From: Emticicia sp031378345
GTDB taxonomy: Bacteria > Bacteroidota > Bacteroidia > Cytophagales > Spirosomataceae
Length of the DNA: 64,000 bases
Assembly: GCA_031378345.1 (NCBI GenBank)
Contig: JANNDY010000132.1
Coordinates: forward strand, 1 to 64,000
Direction of reading: 5' to 3'
Shown: positions 17,259-25,206 of the stretch, piece by piece
Layout: every line of letters starts with the position of its first letter
Numbering within the stretch: the stretch's first letter is position 1
Notes under the pieces: generated by a model
Databases searched by the model: none
What the model was told of the DNA's origin: nothing
The model's input: only the letters and a program-made list of their open reading frames with translations
Program-made: the position numbers and the translations under genes

Positions 17259-17552
17259 TTACACCACAACCAAACTTTCGACCGAAAAAGCAATGGCTTT
17301 TTCGGCAAAAAGTGCTTTGGTTTTTGCCCAAGTTTCCTTGAAAAGTTCCGAATCTCGATAATTATTCAAATCTGCTTCAGAATTCCAATGACTGTGAGTC
17401 ATAAATATATTTGGCTGATTTATATCTCGCAAAAGTTCAAGATATTGGCAACCCGACATGACTTTGATTTTATCTTTTGAAGCCTCGAATATTTCTTGAA
17501 ATTCATCGGTTTTATCTTTCTGAAATGTCATTCTGACGTAACGAATAAGCAT
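17259..17552 (-). CDS. Antibiotic biosynthesis monooxygenase (ABM) domain protein
   Basis: A 97-residue dimeric alpha/beta ferredoxin-like protein of the ABM superfamily, which includes quinol monooxygenases and heme-degrading enzymes as well as many uncharacterised small oxidoreductases. The pattern MLIRYVRMTFQKDKTDEF at the start, GCQYLELLRDINQPNIFM in the middle and HWNSEADLNNYRDSELF with a WAKTKALF helix at the end is typical. It is the last gene of the operon, 15 nt after the symporter. The substrate is unknown. Confidence 0.8.
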   Translation of the reverse strand: MLIRYVRMTFQKDKTDEFQEIFEASKDKIKVMSGCQYLELLRDINQPNIFMTHSHWNSEADLNNYRDSELFKETWAKTKALFAEKAIAFSVESLVVV

Positions 17553-17567
17553 ATATTTAAGTATTGT

Positions 17568-19361
17568 TTAAGCAAAGAAAAACATAATCCAAACCATTGA
17601 AGCAGTGAGCAATCCTGCATAAAAAATATCTGATTGATAAAACTTAATAGGCTCTTTTTCTCTTTTCATGTACCACAAAAACAGCAAAAAACAGGCGATT
17701 GCAGCAGGAGTTGCAGCCATTTGTGGCGAAATGATATGAAATATAGCTAATAATATAAATGGTATTTGTGTTGCCAAGAATCTCATCAATGTGCCACCGA
17801 TACCTGATAATGATATTTCTAAATCGTATTCAGTTACCTTCCCTTTTCCGATACTATTGAGATATTTACTCAAAATCACAAGCAAGAAAGAACCGATGAC
17901 AAAAATAGAAAATACACGATATAAGAAGTTGAAGGTTTCACCAAATGTGTTTTTGACAAATGCAAAATCTATCAAAACGTTTTGATAAAGCCAATCACAA
18001 CCCAAGCCGATTAATGGAGAACCTGCCAAAACAATTACGGCGGCAATAGGGTTTGTTTGTTTCCATAATACTCCCCAGAAAAATACGACTACCAAACCCG
18101 GCTTAATATAAGATGTTTGGTTAGCCAATTTCAGGAAAAAATTATCAGATGAGTTAGGGTCATAAGTTGAAAATGCCAAAACACCAGCAATGGCACAAAT
18201 AATGAATACTATCATTTGCCCAAACCTAACAGTTTTTTTATCGGATGCTTTTGGATTAATGTATTTTCTGAAAATATCAAAAGCCATCATCGTAGAAACA
18301 GAGTTCATCATCGAGTATATAGCCGAGAAAATGGCACACATAAGTCCTGCCAAAATGAGGCCAACAAAGCCATATCCCGTTGGAACAACGGTTTTGAGCA
18401 GTGTCAAGAATGTATCATCGGGTTTAATATAGTTTGCCCCAAATCTAATTTCAAATAAATAAAAAGCGGCAGTTCCTACGGCAATCGAAAAGAAAGGAAT
18501 AATGAGTTTCAAAAATCCTGCGGCAATTGCACCCAATTTGGCATCTCGGTCGGTTTGGGCAGCCAATACTCTTTGTACTTGATATTGGTTGGTTGTCCAA
18601 TAGAACATATTTAGGATTGTAAGTCCTGTAAAAATACCACTCCAAGGTAATTTAGGGTGATTGGAAGGTAAATACAAGTGCATTTTGTTGGCGTGAGCAT
18701 GGTCAAGTTTTAATAAACCTGACAAACCACCAATTTCTGGCTGCATATATGTGAGTGTTCCCATCAATAAAACCGACAAAATCATTATTATTGTAAGGAT
18801 ATTGTCAGCAACTACGACCGATTCCATTCCACCAAAAACAGTAAATATTACCGTTACGGTAGCAATGATAAAAATTCCTTGAATATAGCTTACCTCCCAG
18901 CCTGTTCCTTCAAACAAAAGACCCAAAGTTCGGCTTCCAATGTAAAAACCACCAATGAGCTGAATCATAATGAACGCAACCATCAACACGGTATAAACCA
19001 AGCGGGCATGGGAGTTAAAACGTACCTCCAAAAATTGCGAAAGTGTGAAGAAATTCTTTTTTCGGTAAATTGGAATGAAGATATAGCACAATACCAAAAT
19101 TGCTGGAATTGCCCAAATCTCATAATGGCTTTGTGCAAAACCAATCGAATAACCAACGCCCATCATTCCAATGATTTGCTGGGCATGAATATTGGTACCA
19201 AATATAGACCCAGCAACCGACCACCAACGCAGCGACCTCCCTGCCATGAAGTATTCTTCAGAATCTTTTTTCTTGAAACTTGAATACATGCTCGCCACGA
19301 TTATGAACAACAAAACCGCAACAACCACTATAATATCAAACCATTGGAGGGTATTTAGCAT
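17568..19361 (-). CDS. Sodium:solute symporter family (SSS/SLC5) transporter
   Basis: Inner-membrane transporter of 597 residues with about 14 hydrophobic segments. It resembles the sodium/glucose-type branch of the SSS family: GRSLRWWSVAGSIFGTNIHAQ near residue 41 and FGGMESVVVADNILTIIMI around 176 match conserved family regions. It couples sodium entry to uptake of a sugar or related solute. It lies 19 nt after the SDR gene and 15 nt before the ABM gene, and is thus in one operon with the GH13 glucosidase; a glucoside or monosaccharide is a reasonable substrate (inference). Confidence 0.92.
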   Translation of the reverse strand: MLNTLQWFDIIVVVAVLLFIIVASMYSSFKKKDSEEYFMAGRSLRWWSVAGSIFGTNIHAQQIIGMMGVGYSIGFAQSHYEIWAIPAILVLCYIFIPIYRKKNFFTLSQFLEVRFNSHARLVYTVLMVAFIMIQLIGGFYIGSRTLGLLFEGTGWEVSYIQGIFIIATVTVIFTVFGGMESVVVADNILTIIMILSVLLMGTLTYMQPEIGGLSGLLKLDHAHANKMHLYLPSNHPKLPWSGIFTGLTILNMFYWTTNQYQVQRVLAAQTDRDAKLGAIAAGFLKLIIPFFSIAVGTAAFYLFEIRFGANYIKPDDTFLTLLKTVVPTGYGFVGLILAGLMCAIFSAIYSMMNSVSTMMAFDIFRKYINPKASDKKTVRFGQMIVFIICAIAGVLAFSTYDPNSSDNFFLKLANQTSYIKPGLVVVFFWGVLWKQTNPIAAVIVLAGSPLIGLGCDWLYQNVLIDFAFVKNTFGETFNFLYRVFSIFVIGSFLLVILSKYLNSIGKGKVTEYDLEISLSGIGGTLMRFLATQIPFILLAIFHIISPQMAATPAAIACFLLFLWYMKREKEPIKFYQSDIFYAGLLTASMVWIMFFFA

Positions 19362-19380
19362 ATTAGGTTAGATTTAAAAA

Positions 19381-20097
19381 TTAATAATCTTGACTTAATG
19401 GGTGAATCATCAACTCATCAATCACTACGTGTTTTGGTTGGTTTATTACATAGATAATCGTATTTGCCATGTCTTCTGCTTTGAGCCAATCGTGGTGCGA
19501 GTCATGCCCCTGTGGGTCGGTGTGAAACATGGTATCAACTAAGCCCGAGTAAATAACCGAAACTTTGATACCATCTTTGCGAACTTCCTTGCGAAGTGCT
19601 GCCGAAAAAGCATCTTGGGCAAATTTTGACGAACAATACAAAGCTCCACCATCAAAAACACGCTTGGCAACATCTGATGCAATGTTAATAATGTGTCCTT
19701 GTTGGGCAGCTCGCATAGGGGCTAAAACTTCCTTTGAAAGCAAAAAAGTACCTTTCACATTGACATCATATATATCAGACCATTGTTCGGCAGAGATACT
19801 TTCGGTTGGTCCAAAAACGCCATAGCCTGCATTGTTTATCAAAAAATCAATGCTGCCAAAAGCTGCAATCATGCCACTTACGGCAGTTTTTGCTAAATTT
19901 TCATCGGCAACATTTCCTGCAAAAACCAAACATTTTGAGCCTTTTTGCTCAATTTCTGCCTTTATTTCGTTCAATTCTGCCTCACTGCGAGCAATGATTC
20001 CAATATTTATATTTTGTTCAGCTAATTGCAAAGCCAATACTTTTCCGATTCCTTTTGATGCTCCTGTTAGGAGAATTGTTTTGTTTTTTAATGACAT
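19381..20097 (-). CDS. Short-chain dehydrogenase/reductase (SDR)
   Basis: Cytoplasmic NAD(P)-dependent oxidoreductase of 238 residues, classical SDR size. The cofactor motif TGASKGIG is at 11-18, NNAGYG marks the core, and the catalytic YxxxK is in YCSSKFA. It is of the 3-ketoacyl-(ACP) reductase/sepiapterin-like general type and the substrate cannot be named. It sits between GH13 (12-nt gap) and the symporter (19-nt gap) in the argonaute-led operon, so a role in metabolism of the imported sugar is plausible. Confidence 0.9.
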   Translation of the reverse strand: MSLKNKTILLTGASKGIGKVLALQLAEQNINIGIIARSEAELNEIKAEIEQKGSKCLVFAGNVADENLAKTAVSGMIAAFGSIDFLINNAGYGVFGPTESISAEQWSDIYDVNVKGTFLLSKEVLAPMRAAQQGHIINIASDVAKRVFDGGALYCSSKFAQDAFSAALRKEVRKDGIKVSVIYSGLVDTMFHTDPQGHDSHHDWLKAEDMANTIIYVINQPKHVVIDELMIHPLSQDY

Positions 20098-20109
20098 ATA
20101 TTGAAATAC

Positions 20110-21777
20110 TTAATTGATTTTATAAATCCGTGATTCGTAAGGTTTTAAGATAAAGTTTTTATTTGATACATCATTTTCGACTTTCAAGTTTGCTACGAGA
20201 AGTGTTTTTTGGGTGAATTTTTGTTTTACTTCAAAAGTCTGTTTTTTGTTCGTAAAATTATTCATAATTAAGTATGAATTTTCCTCAAAAGTACGAAGAT
20301 AAAGCCAAATCCGGTTACAACGTGGGCGTAAATCATGATAATCTCCGTAAATTAAGGTGGGTGTTTGCTTACGAATTTGAATGAGTTTTTTGTAAAAATT
20401 CAATACAGATTCTTTGTTTTTTGTTTGTTCTAAAACATTGATAGACAAGTATTTAGGATTAATTTTTAACCAAGTTTTTTCTGCATCAGAGAAGCCCGCA
20501 TTGCTTTCAGCGTTCCATTGCATGGGCGTTCGGGCGTGGTCACGGGCAATTTTATTACTTGCTTTCAAAAACTGTTTCGATGAATAATTTCCACGCTCAA
20601 CAAGTGTTTGATAGGCATTCAAAACCTGCACATCATTAAACTCCGAAATGTCTTCAAACACGCAATTATGCATACCAATTTCATCGCCTTGATACAAATA
20701 AGGTGTACCTCTCAAAGTAAGCAAGATGGTTGCCAACATCTTTGCCGATTCTTTGTGAAAAATGCCCGTATCGCCAAATCTTGATAACATTCGGGCATTG
20801 TCATGGTTGCCAAAATAGACCGTATTCCAGCCATTATCGCCAATGGCTTCATCCCATTTTCTGAAAATCGCTTTGAGTTCCGAAAGTTTAAATTCGGGTT
20901 TAGGTTCAACAAAACAAATTTCATCACGAGGCACAGCATGGTCGAAATGATAAATCATGTTGAGTTCGTTTCGTTCTTTACCCACATACTCATTAGCTTG
21001 CTCGGCAGACACACCAAACGCTTCTCCCACAGTCATACAATCATACTTGCTCAAAACTGCCTGATTCATTTCTTGCAAAAACTCATGCACTCGTGGCCCA
21101 TTGGCATAGTAGCTCAAATCACCAAAACGATTGTCGGGGAAATTAGGAAAATTTTGGTCTTTTGAAATCAACGAAATTACATCCATTCGGAAGCCATTTA
21201 CGCCTTTTTCTAACCAAAATTTCATCATTTTGTATATTTCTTGGCGTAATTTCGGGTTTTCCCAATTGAGGTCGGGTTGTTTTTTTACGAAATAATGTAG
21301 GTAATATTCTTTTGAAAACTCGTCTAATTCCCAAGCCGAACCACTGAAAAAAGAAATCCAATCGTTCGGAATTGATGTTTCTTGGGCGTGCCAAATATAA
21401 TAATCTCGGTAAGGATTTTCTTTGCCTTTGCGTGCTTCTTGAAACCAAAAATGTTCGTCAGATGAATGATTGACCACCAAATCAATGATGAGTTTCATGC
21501 CTTTTTGGTGAATTTTGGCAAGCATTTCATCAAAATCGTCCATTGTACCAAAATCCGACATGATGGCTTCATAATCCGAAATATCATAGCCATTATCAGC
21601 ATTGGGCGATTTGAAATGTGGACTCAGCCAAATTACATCAATGCCTAAATCTTTTAGATAATCTAATTTTGAAATAATTCCCTGCAAGTCGCCAATGCCA
21701 TCAGCATCAGAATCTTTGAAACTTCGGGGATAAATTTGATAAACGATGGCTTCTTTCCACCAAGATACAACATTCAT
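20110..21777 (-). CDS. GH13 alpha-glucosidase (oligo-1,6-glucosidase/MalL-like)
   Basis: A 555-residue GH13 enzyme without a signal peptide, so it is expected in the cytoplasm, where it would release glucose from alpha-linked disaccharides or isomalto-oligosaccharides. All conserved regions are present: IYPRSFKDSDADGIGDL near the start, DLVVNHSSDEH (region I), GFRMDVISLI with the nucleophile Asp (region II), TVGEAFG with the acid/base Glu (region III) and FGNHDNARMLSRFG (region IV). The start is the ATG at 21777, which overlaps the TGA of the argonaute-fusion gene (ATGA); the upstream TTG at 21786 is less likely. The gene is therefore translationally coupled to the argonaute fusion. Confidence 0.93.
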   Translation of the reverse strand: MNVVSWWKEAIVYQIYPRSFKDSDADGIGDLQGIISKLDYLKDLGIDVIWLSPHFKSPNADNGYDISDYEAIMSDFGTMDDFDEMLAKIHQKGMKLIIDLVVNHSSDEHFWFQEARKGKENPYRDYYIWHAQETSIPNDWISFFSGSAWELDEFSKEYYLHYFVKKQPDLNWENPKLRQEIYKMMKFWLEKGVNGFRMDVISLISKDQNFPNFPDNRFGDLSYYANGPRVHEFLQEMNQAVLSKYDCMTVGEAFGVSAEQANEYVGKERNELNMIYHFDHAVPRDEICFVEPKPEFKLSELKAIFRKWDEAIGDNGWNTVYFGNHDNARMLSRFGDTGIFHKESAKMLATILLTLRGTPYLYQGDEIGMHNCVFEDISEFNDVQVLNAYQTLVERGNYSSKQFLKASNKIARDHARTPMQWNAESNAGFSDAEKTWLKINPKYLSINVLEQTKNKESVLNFYKKLIQIRKQTPTLIYGDYHDLRPRCNRIWLYLRTFEENSYLIMNNFTNKKQTFEVKQKFTQKTLLVANLKVENDVSNKNFILKPYESRIYKIN

Positions 21778-24700
21778 ATAAACCAAGGGGTTTGTTCGAG
21801 TACTTTATGTAAGTGGAAAACTCCCCTTCTCCTTAAAAATACAGATGATAATCTTGCAATACTGCGGGCATATTTAATTGTAACAGGCTCTCCATTAATG
21901 GATTGGCTACTTGCCCAATTTAGTTTTGTAAGTGATAATAGATGTTGAGCTATTGTTTGAAAAGGTATAATATCACCTGCATGATTAGGGTCTGTTTGAA
22001 CATTAACCTCAAGCATTATTGGTGTACCTAATGTTTTACGAAGAGTGTTATAACCTGTGGTAGAAAGATAAAACTGATTTGGAGAAATAGTTATATAGCT
22101 TCCTCTTGCCAAACTGCCGTTTCCTTCTATTCGATTATCAAACATTCTAATATTATGACCTAAATTCAACCAAATGAATGTTATTTTTGCCTTTGGTTTA
22201 ACCTTTTTTACTGCTTCTGAAATTTGAATTCTATCTTCTTTTGAAAATCTATCAGAATAATGAATATGAATTGATGGACTTTCAGAAAGCTCATTATTAA
22301 GTGCTATAAGCGTATTTTCTACTAATTGAGAGAAATATTTGCCTTTTTCATCAAAATTGAAAGCATTTGCATTACCCTTATAATATTTCCATTGTCCATA
22401 ACTTGAAAAGACATTGGCATATCCCATAGTTCTATAAAGTGTTTCTTCACTTTTATATTGGGTGTAAGAAAGTCCAATAAAAATATCAGCATCGGGTAAT
22501 TTGTCAGGTAAAACCCAAGGCACTCCTCCTGTTTTTGCAACAATATTCAAGGCTAAATTTAAGTCTTTATATTCTGTTTTTTCTAAGGTATTTGAGTCTA
22601 TCATTTGCACAGGAATTCCTTTTTCTAATAAAAACTCTTTCAATACATAGTAAGGGGAGTTGATGTCATTTACATCATATTTACTTTCAGGAACATGAAT
22701 CAGAAACAATCTATCTAAGTTTGCATTGCCTTCCCAAGTCGGGTTTTGAGATAAAAGTCTTTCACACTCTGCTAAGAAATCCTCTGCATTGGGTTTAGTA
22801 ATTATACCTGTATATTTTAAGTTTGTGGCAAATGTTTTGCCAAGACCTTTAAAAGTATTACTGCCTGTTTGTAATACTTTTAACAAATTTTCCATTTTAT
22901 TTGTATAGCCATTTATACAAAAAGGTATAATTTCTAATTGTTTTGGCTTAAATTCAAATGCTCCATATTTACTTAATCCATTTGCAATTTTTTCTTCTGT
23001 CGAATTGTCATTGAATTTGACTTTAGGTTCAGGAAGTGTATAAAGAGCAAAAGATTGAACTATTTTTTCTGAAATTTGTAAATCAGCCTCAATTAATTGA
23101 ATTGGTTTTTCGGTTAGTTGCGTAACATAACCATTATATGCGATAGGGAAAATATCCCTTGCTATGAACTTAGTTATTTCATTAATTTTTTGTGAACGTA
23201 TTTTGGCAGCATTTACCTCAGAAGCTAAACTAAATTCTTTAATTTTTTTATCCAAATCGAAGGAAATATTCTGTTTTAGCAAGATGCTTTTTATTTCAGT
23301 TACCTTTAGATTTGGAATAATATCTTTTGTTGAAATATCTGTTTCTTTCTCAAATTCTGGCAAAAAAACCCTTGCATAATAATCGGTAGTATCTTGTATT
23401 ACAGCAAATGTCCAAGCATTGCCATATTTTACGAATGCTTTTTTATGCCTAAAATCAATACTTGAAAATTGAATCAAATTTGCAATACTTGCCCTATTTT
23501 TTACCTGAACATCATAATCTATTGACAAATATAAATCTGACCCAATCCAATAAACTTGAAAAGTATAAGCTGGAAATATCTGTAAATATTCACTCGCTTT
23601 GTTATGTAATTCGAGATGTTTTCCTTTTGGGTGAGCTACTATTCGTAAGCCAAATTCACTATCAATAAACCAATTTGAGTTTTTGAGTTTATCTTTAAAT
23701 AAAGATATTGTTTGCCGCCTTACCTCATTTAAGTCATAATTTGTATTGTTATTACTAAAAACAGTAACTTTGTATAAGTTAGTAAACTCGTTTTCAAGTT
23801 GTTTATTGAAAGAATAGTATTTTGCTTCTCGTTCTACATAATTATTATAAAACAATACATCAGTTGAGCCATTTGTGCGATAATGAGGAGCTGAAAGTTG
23901 CATAGCTCTCATGCTATCAAGCATAGTTTGAGTACCTTCACGTAAGGATTTTACAAAACGTTGTCCATTTTCATCTTTCATTAATCTTGCCCACTCAACC
24001 AACAAAGGATTACGTCTGTAAGGTAAAAGATTTACTTCTCCAAGATTAAACTCTGTGGGTATAAATGAATCTTGCTTAAAACTACCGTAACTTCTAACTA
24101 AAAAAGAATCTCGGTAGGCATAGCAAGTAATAGGTTGATTGCTATTATAATCTCTGTGAATAATTGCATTTACTACAGCCTCTTCGACTGCATTTAATGG
24201 ATATTCGGTTTCTTCAATTATGCCACTCGTATTTGGATTTCTAAAACTATATCTTTTAAAATAAGGTGTTTCGGTTATAAAACTTCTTACTTTGCGTAAA
24301 ACTTCTGGCAAAGAGCCATCGAAATCTCTATCAAATGTTGCGTTTCCTGCATTGGCATTATCACGAAACTCATTTTCATATTTTAAAAACCTCACATACG
24401 CAGAAGGGATATAACTTCGAGGGTTACTTGCAAAAAATAAATATCCCGCATTCGTGAATTTCAAGATACCATTTTCTCTTTTGCATGCACCTATATTTTG
24501 TAAAAAAGTAGCATCATCATCTTGAAAGTTTGCATCTGTATGCTCAATATACATTTTTTTGAAAAGCTCATAAATTGTTTTATTGACTAATGCAAAATCA
24601 TATTCACAAACTGTGAGTTGCTCAAATTTCCTCCCTCTTTCTAAAACTAATCGCTCTCTATCATTCGAGGTCAGGGGCAAACTATTTGCACTTTCTCTTT

Positions 24701-25106
24701 TCCAAGATTTTGGAGGGGTTTCAGTAGTTTCACAAATGCCAGACGAACCTTCGGGAGCATAAATCAATAATACGATTTTATCTCCGATGGAATACTCTCT
24801 TGAACGAGCATGGTGATTAGTAAGTTTATCATCAATTATTTTACATAGAGATATTCTTTCAGTCTCACTTAAATGATTTATGCCTTTCACTTCGCCATTA
24901 TCAGCCACACCCAAAACTAATATTCCTCCTCTTGCATTTGTAAATGCTGAAATTGTTTTAACTACCTTATCTCGTGCATCATCTAAATCTTTTTTAGTAT
25001 CATTTCTTACTTCTTTTCTATCAAAATATTGCCCTTCTGAGTTTTCAGAAGTGATAAAATCTAAATAATCTTCAGTATTTTCAAATATCAAATGAGGGTC
25101 AAGCAT
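21774..25106 (-). CDS. AlbA_2 (Schlafen-like) - GHKL ATPase - Argonaute fusion protein
   Basis: A 1110-residue protein joining three modules. Residues 20-140 are an AlbA_2/Schlafen domain: E24, D29 and K31 stand for the usual E-x4-E-x-K, followed by TISAFTNARGGILVLGVADN at 51-70. Residues about 300-345 are a HATPase_c_4 (GHKL) domain, with YPLNAVEEAVVNAIIHRDY. From about 435 on it is a full argonaute: an L1-like stretch (PAY...GSDLYLSIDYDVQV, 512-535), a compact PAZ-like part, and a MID domain with the 5'-phosphate pocket Y819/K823/Q834/K858. A PIWI domain (about 872-1110) follows and ends in LTKLNWAS and PVTIKYA. The first catalytic Asp is replaced (IGLS at 877-880) and the third site reads HYSD, so slicing is unlikely. 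No signal peptide: cytosolic. Probably guide-directed defence, with AlbA_2 as effector (inference). Confidence 0.85.
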   Translation of the reverse strand: MLDPHLIFENTEDYLDFITSENSEGQYFDRKEVRNDTKKDLDDARDKVVKTISAFTNARGGILVLGVADNGEVKGINHLSETERISLCKIIDDKLTNHHARSREYSIGDKIVLLIYAPEGSSGICETTETPPKSWKRESANSLPLTSNDRERLVLERGRKFEQLTVCEYDFALVNKTIYELFKKMYIEHTDANFQDDDATFLQNIGACKRENGILKFTNAGYLFFASNPRSYIPSAYVRFLKYENEFRDNANAGNATFDRDFDGSLPEVLRKVRSFITETPYFKRYSFRNPNTSGIIEETEYPLNAVEEAVVNAIIHRDYNSNQPITCYAYRDSFLVRSYGSFKQDSFIPTEFNLGEVNLLPYRRNPLLVEWARLMKDENGQRFVKSLREGTQTMLDSMRAMQLSAPHYRTNGSTDVLFYNNYVEREAKYYSFNKQLENEFTNLYKVTVFSNNNTNYDLNEVRRQTISLFKDKLKNSNWFIDSEFGLRIVAHPKGKHLELHNKASEYLQIFPAYTFQVYWIGSDLYLSIDYDVQVKNRASIANLIQFSSIDFRHKKAFVKYGNAWTFAVIQDTTDYYARVFLPEFEKETDISTKDIIPNLKVTEIKSILLKQNISFDLDKKIKEFSLASEVNAAKIRSQKINEITKFIARDIFPIAYNGYVTQLTEKPIQLIEADLQISEKIVQSFALYTLPEPKVKFNDNSTEEKIANGLSKYGAFEFKPKQLEIIPFCINGYTNKMENLLKVLQTGSNTFKGLGKTFATNLKYTGIITKPNAEDFLAECERLLSQNPTWEGNANLDRLFLIHVPESKYDVNDINSPYYVLKEFLLEKGIPVQMIDSNTLEKTEYKDLNLALNIVAKTGGVPWVLPDKLPDADIFIGLSYTQYKSEETLYRTMGYANVFSSYGQWKYYKGNANAFNFDEKGKYFSQLVENTLIALNNELSESPSIHIHYSDRFSKEDRIQISEAVKKVKPKAKITFIWLNLGHNIRMFDNRIEGNGSLARGSYITISPNQFYLSTTGYNTLRKTLGTPIMLEVNVQTDPNHAGDIIPFQTIAQHLLSLTKLNWASSQSINGEPVTIKYARSIARLSSVFLRRRGVFHLHKVLEQTPWFI

Positions 25107-25128
25107 AATTCTGGTGTATTATTTCACT

Positions 25129-25136
25129 CAAATATA
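25129..25136 (-). promoter_or_regulatory. Possible -7 box for the argonaute-led operon
   Basis: TATATTTG on the minus strand matches TAnnTTTG and lies 22 nt before the ATG of the argonaute fusion, just downstream of the terminator of the preceding TonB receptor gene. No TTG stands at the expected -33 distance, so this is a weak call. The position after a terminator supports independent transcription. Confidence 0.4.
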
Positions 25137-25150
25137 CCAATAAAATATAA

Positions 25151-25188
25151 TAAAAAAGCACACCCTTATCATTTCAATAAAGATGTGC
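25151..25188 (-). terminator. Terminator of the TonB receptor gene 25207-28020
   Basis: Minus-strand hairpin GCACATCTTTAT / ATAAGGGTGTGC, 12 continuous pairs including G-T, with a 7-nt loop and a following T6 run. It starts about 20 nt after the receptor stop codon and isolates the argonaute operon from it. Confidence 0.85.
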
Positions 25189-25206
25189 CTAATTATTATC
25201 GTTCTA

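Noticed and set aside
17152..17361. Plus-strand open frame across the palindrome and the end of the ABM gene
   Set aside because: It overlaps the long inverted repeat and the ABM gene on the other strand and has no family-like content.
21778..21786. TTG start of the GH13 gene
   Set aside because: The ATG three codons later overlaps the preceding stop as ATGA and matches the usual start of the family just before the SWW motif.
21774..25106. Slicing-competent argonaute
   Set aside because: The first catalytic aspartate is replaced (IGLS) and the third site is not a clear RDG, so cleavage activity is not claimed.
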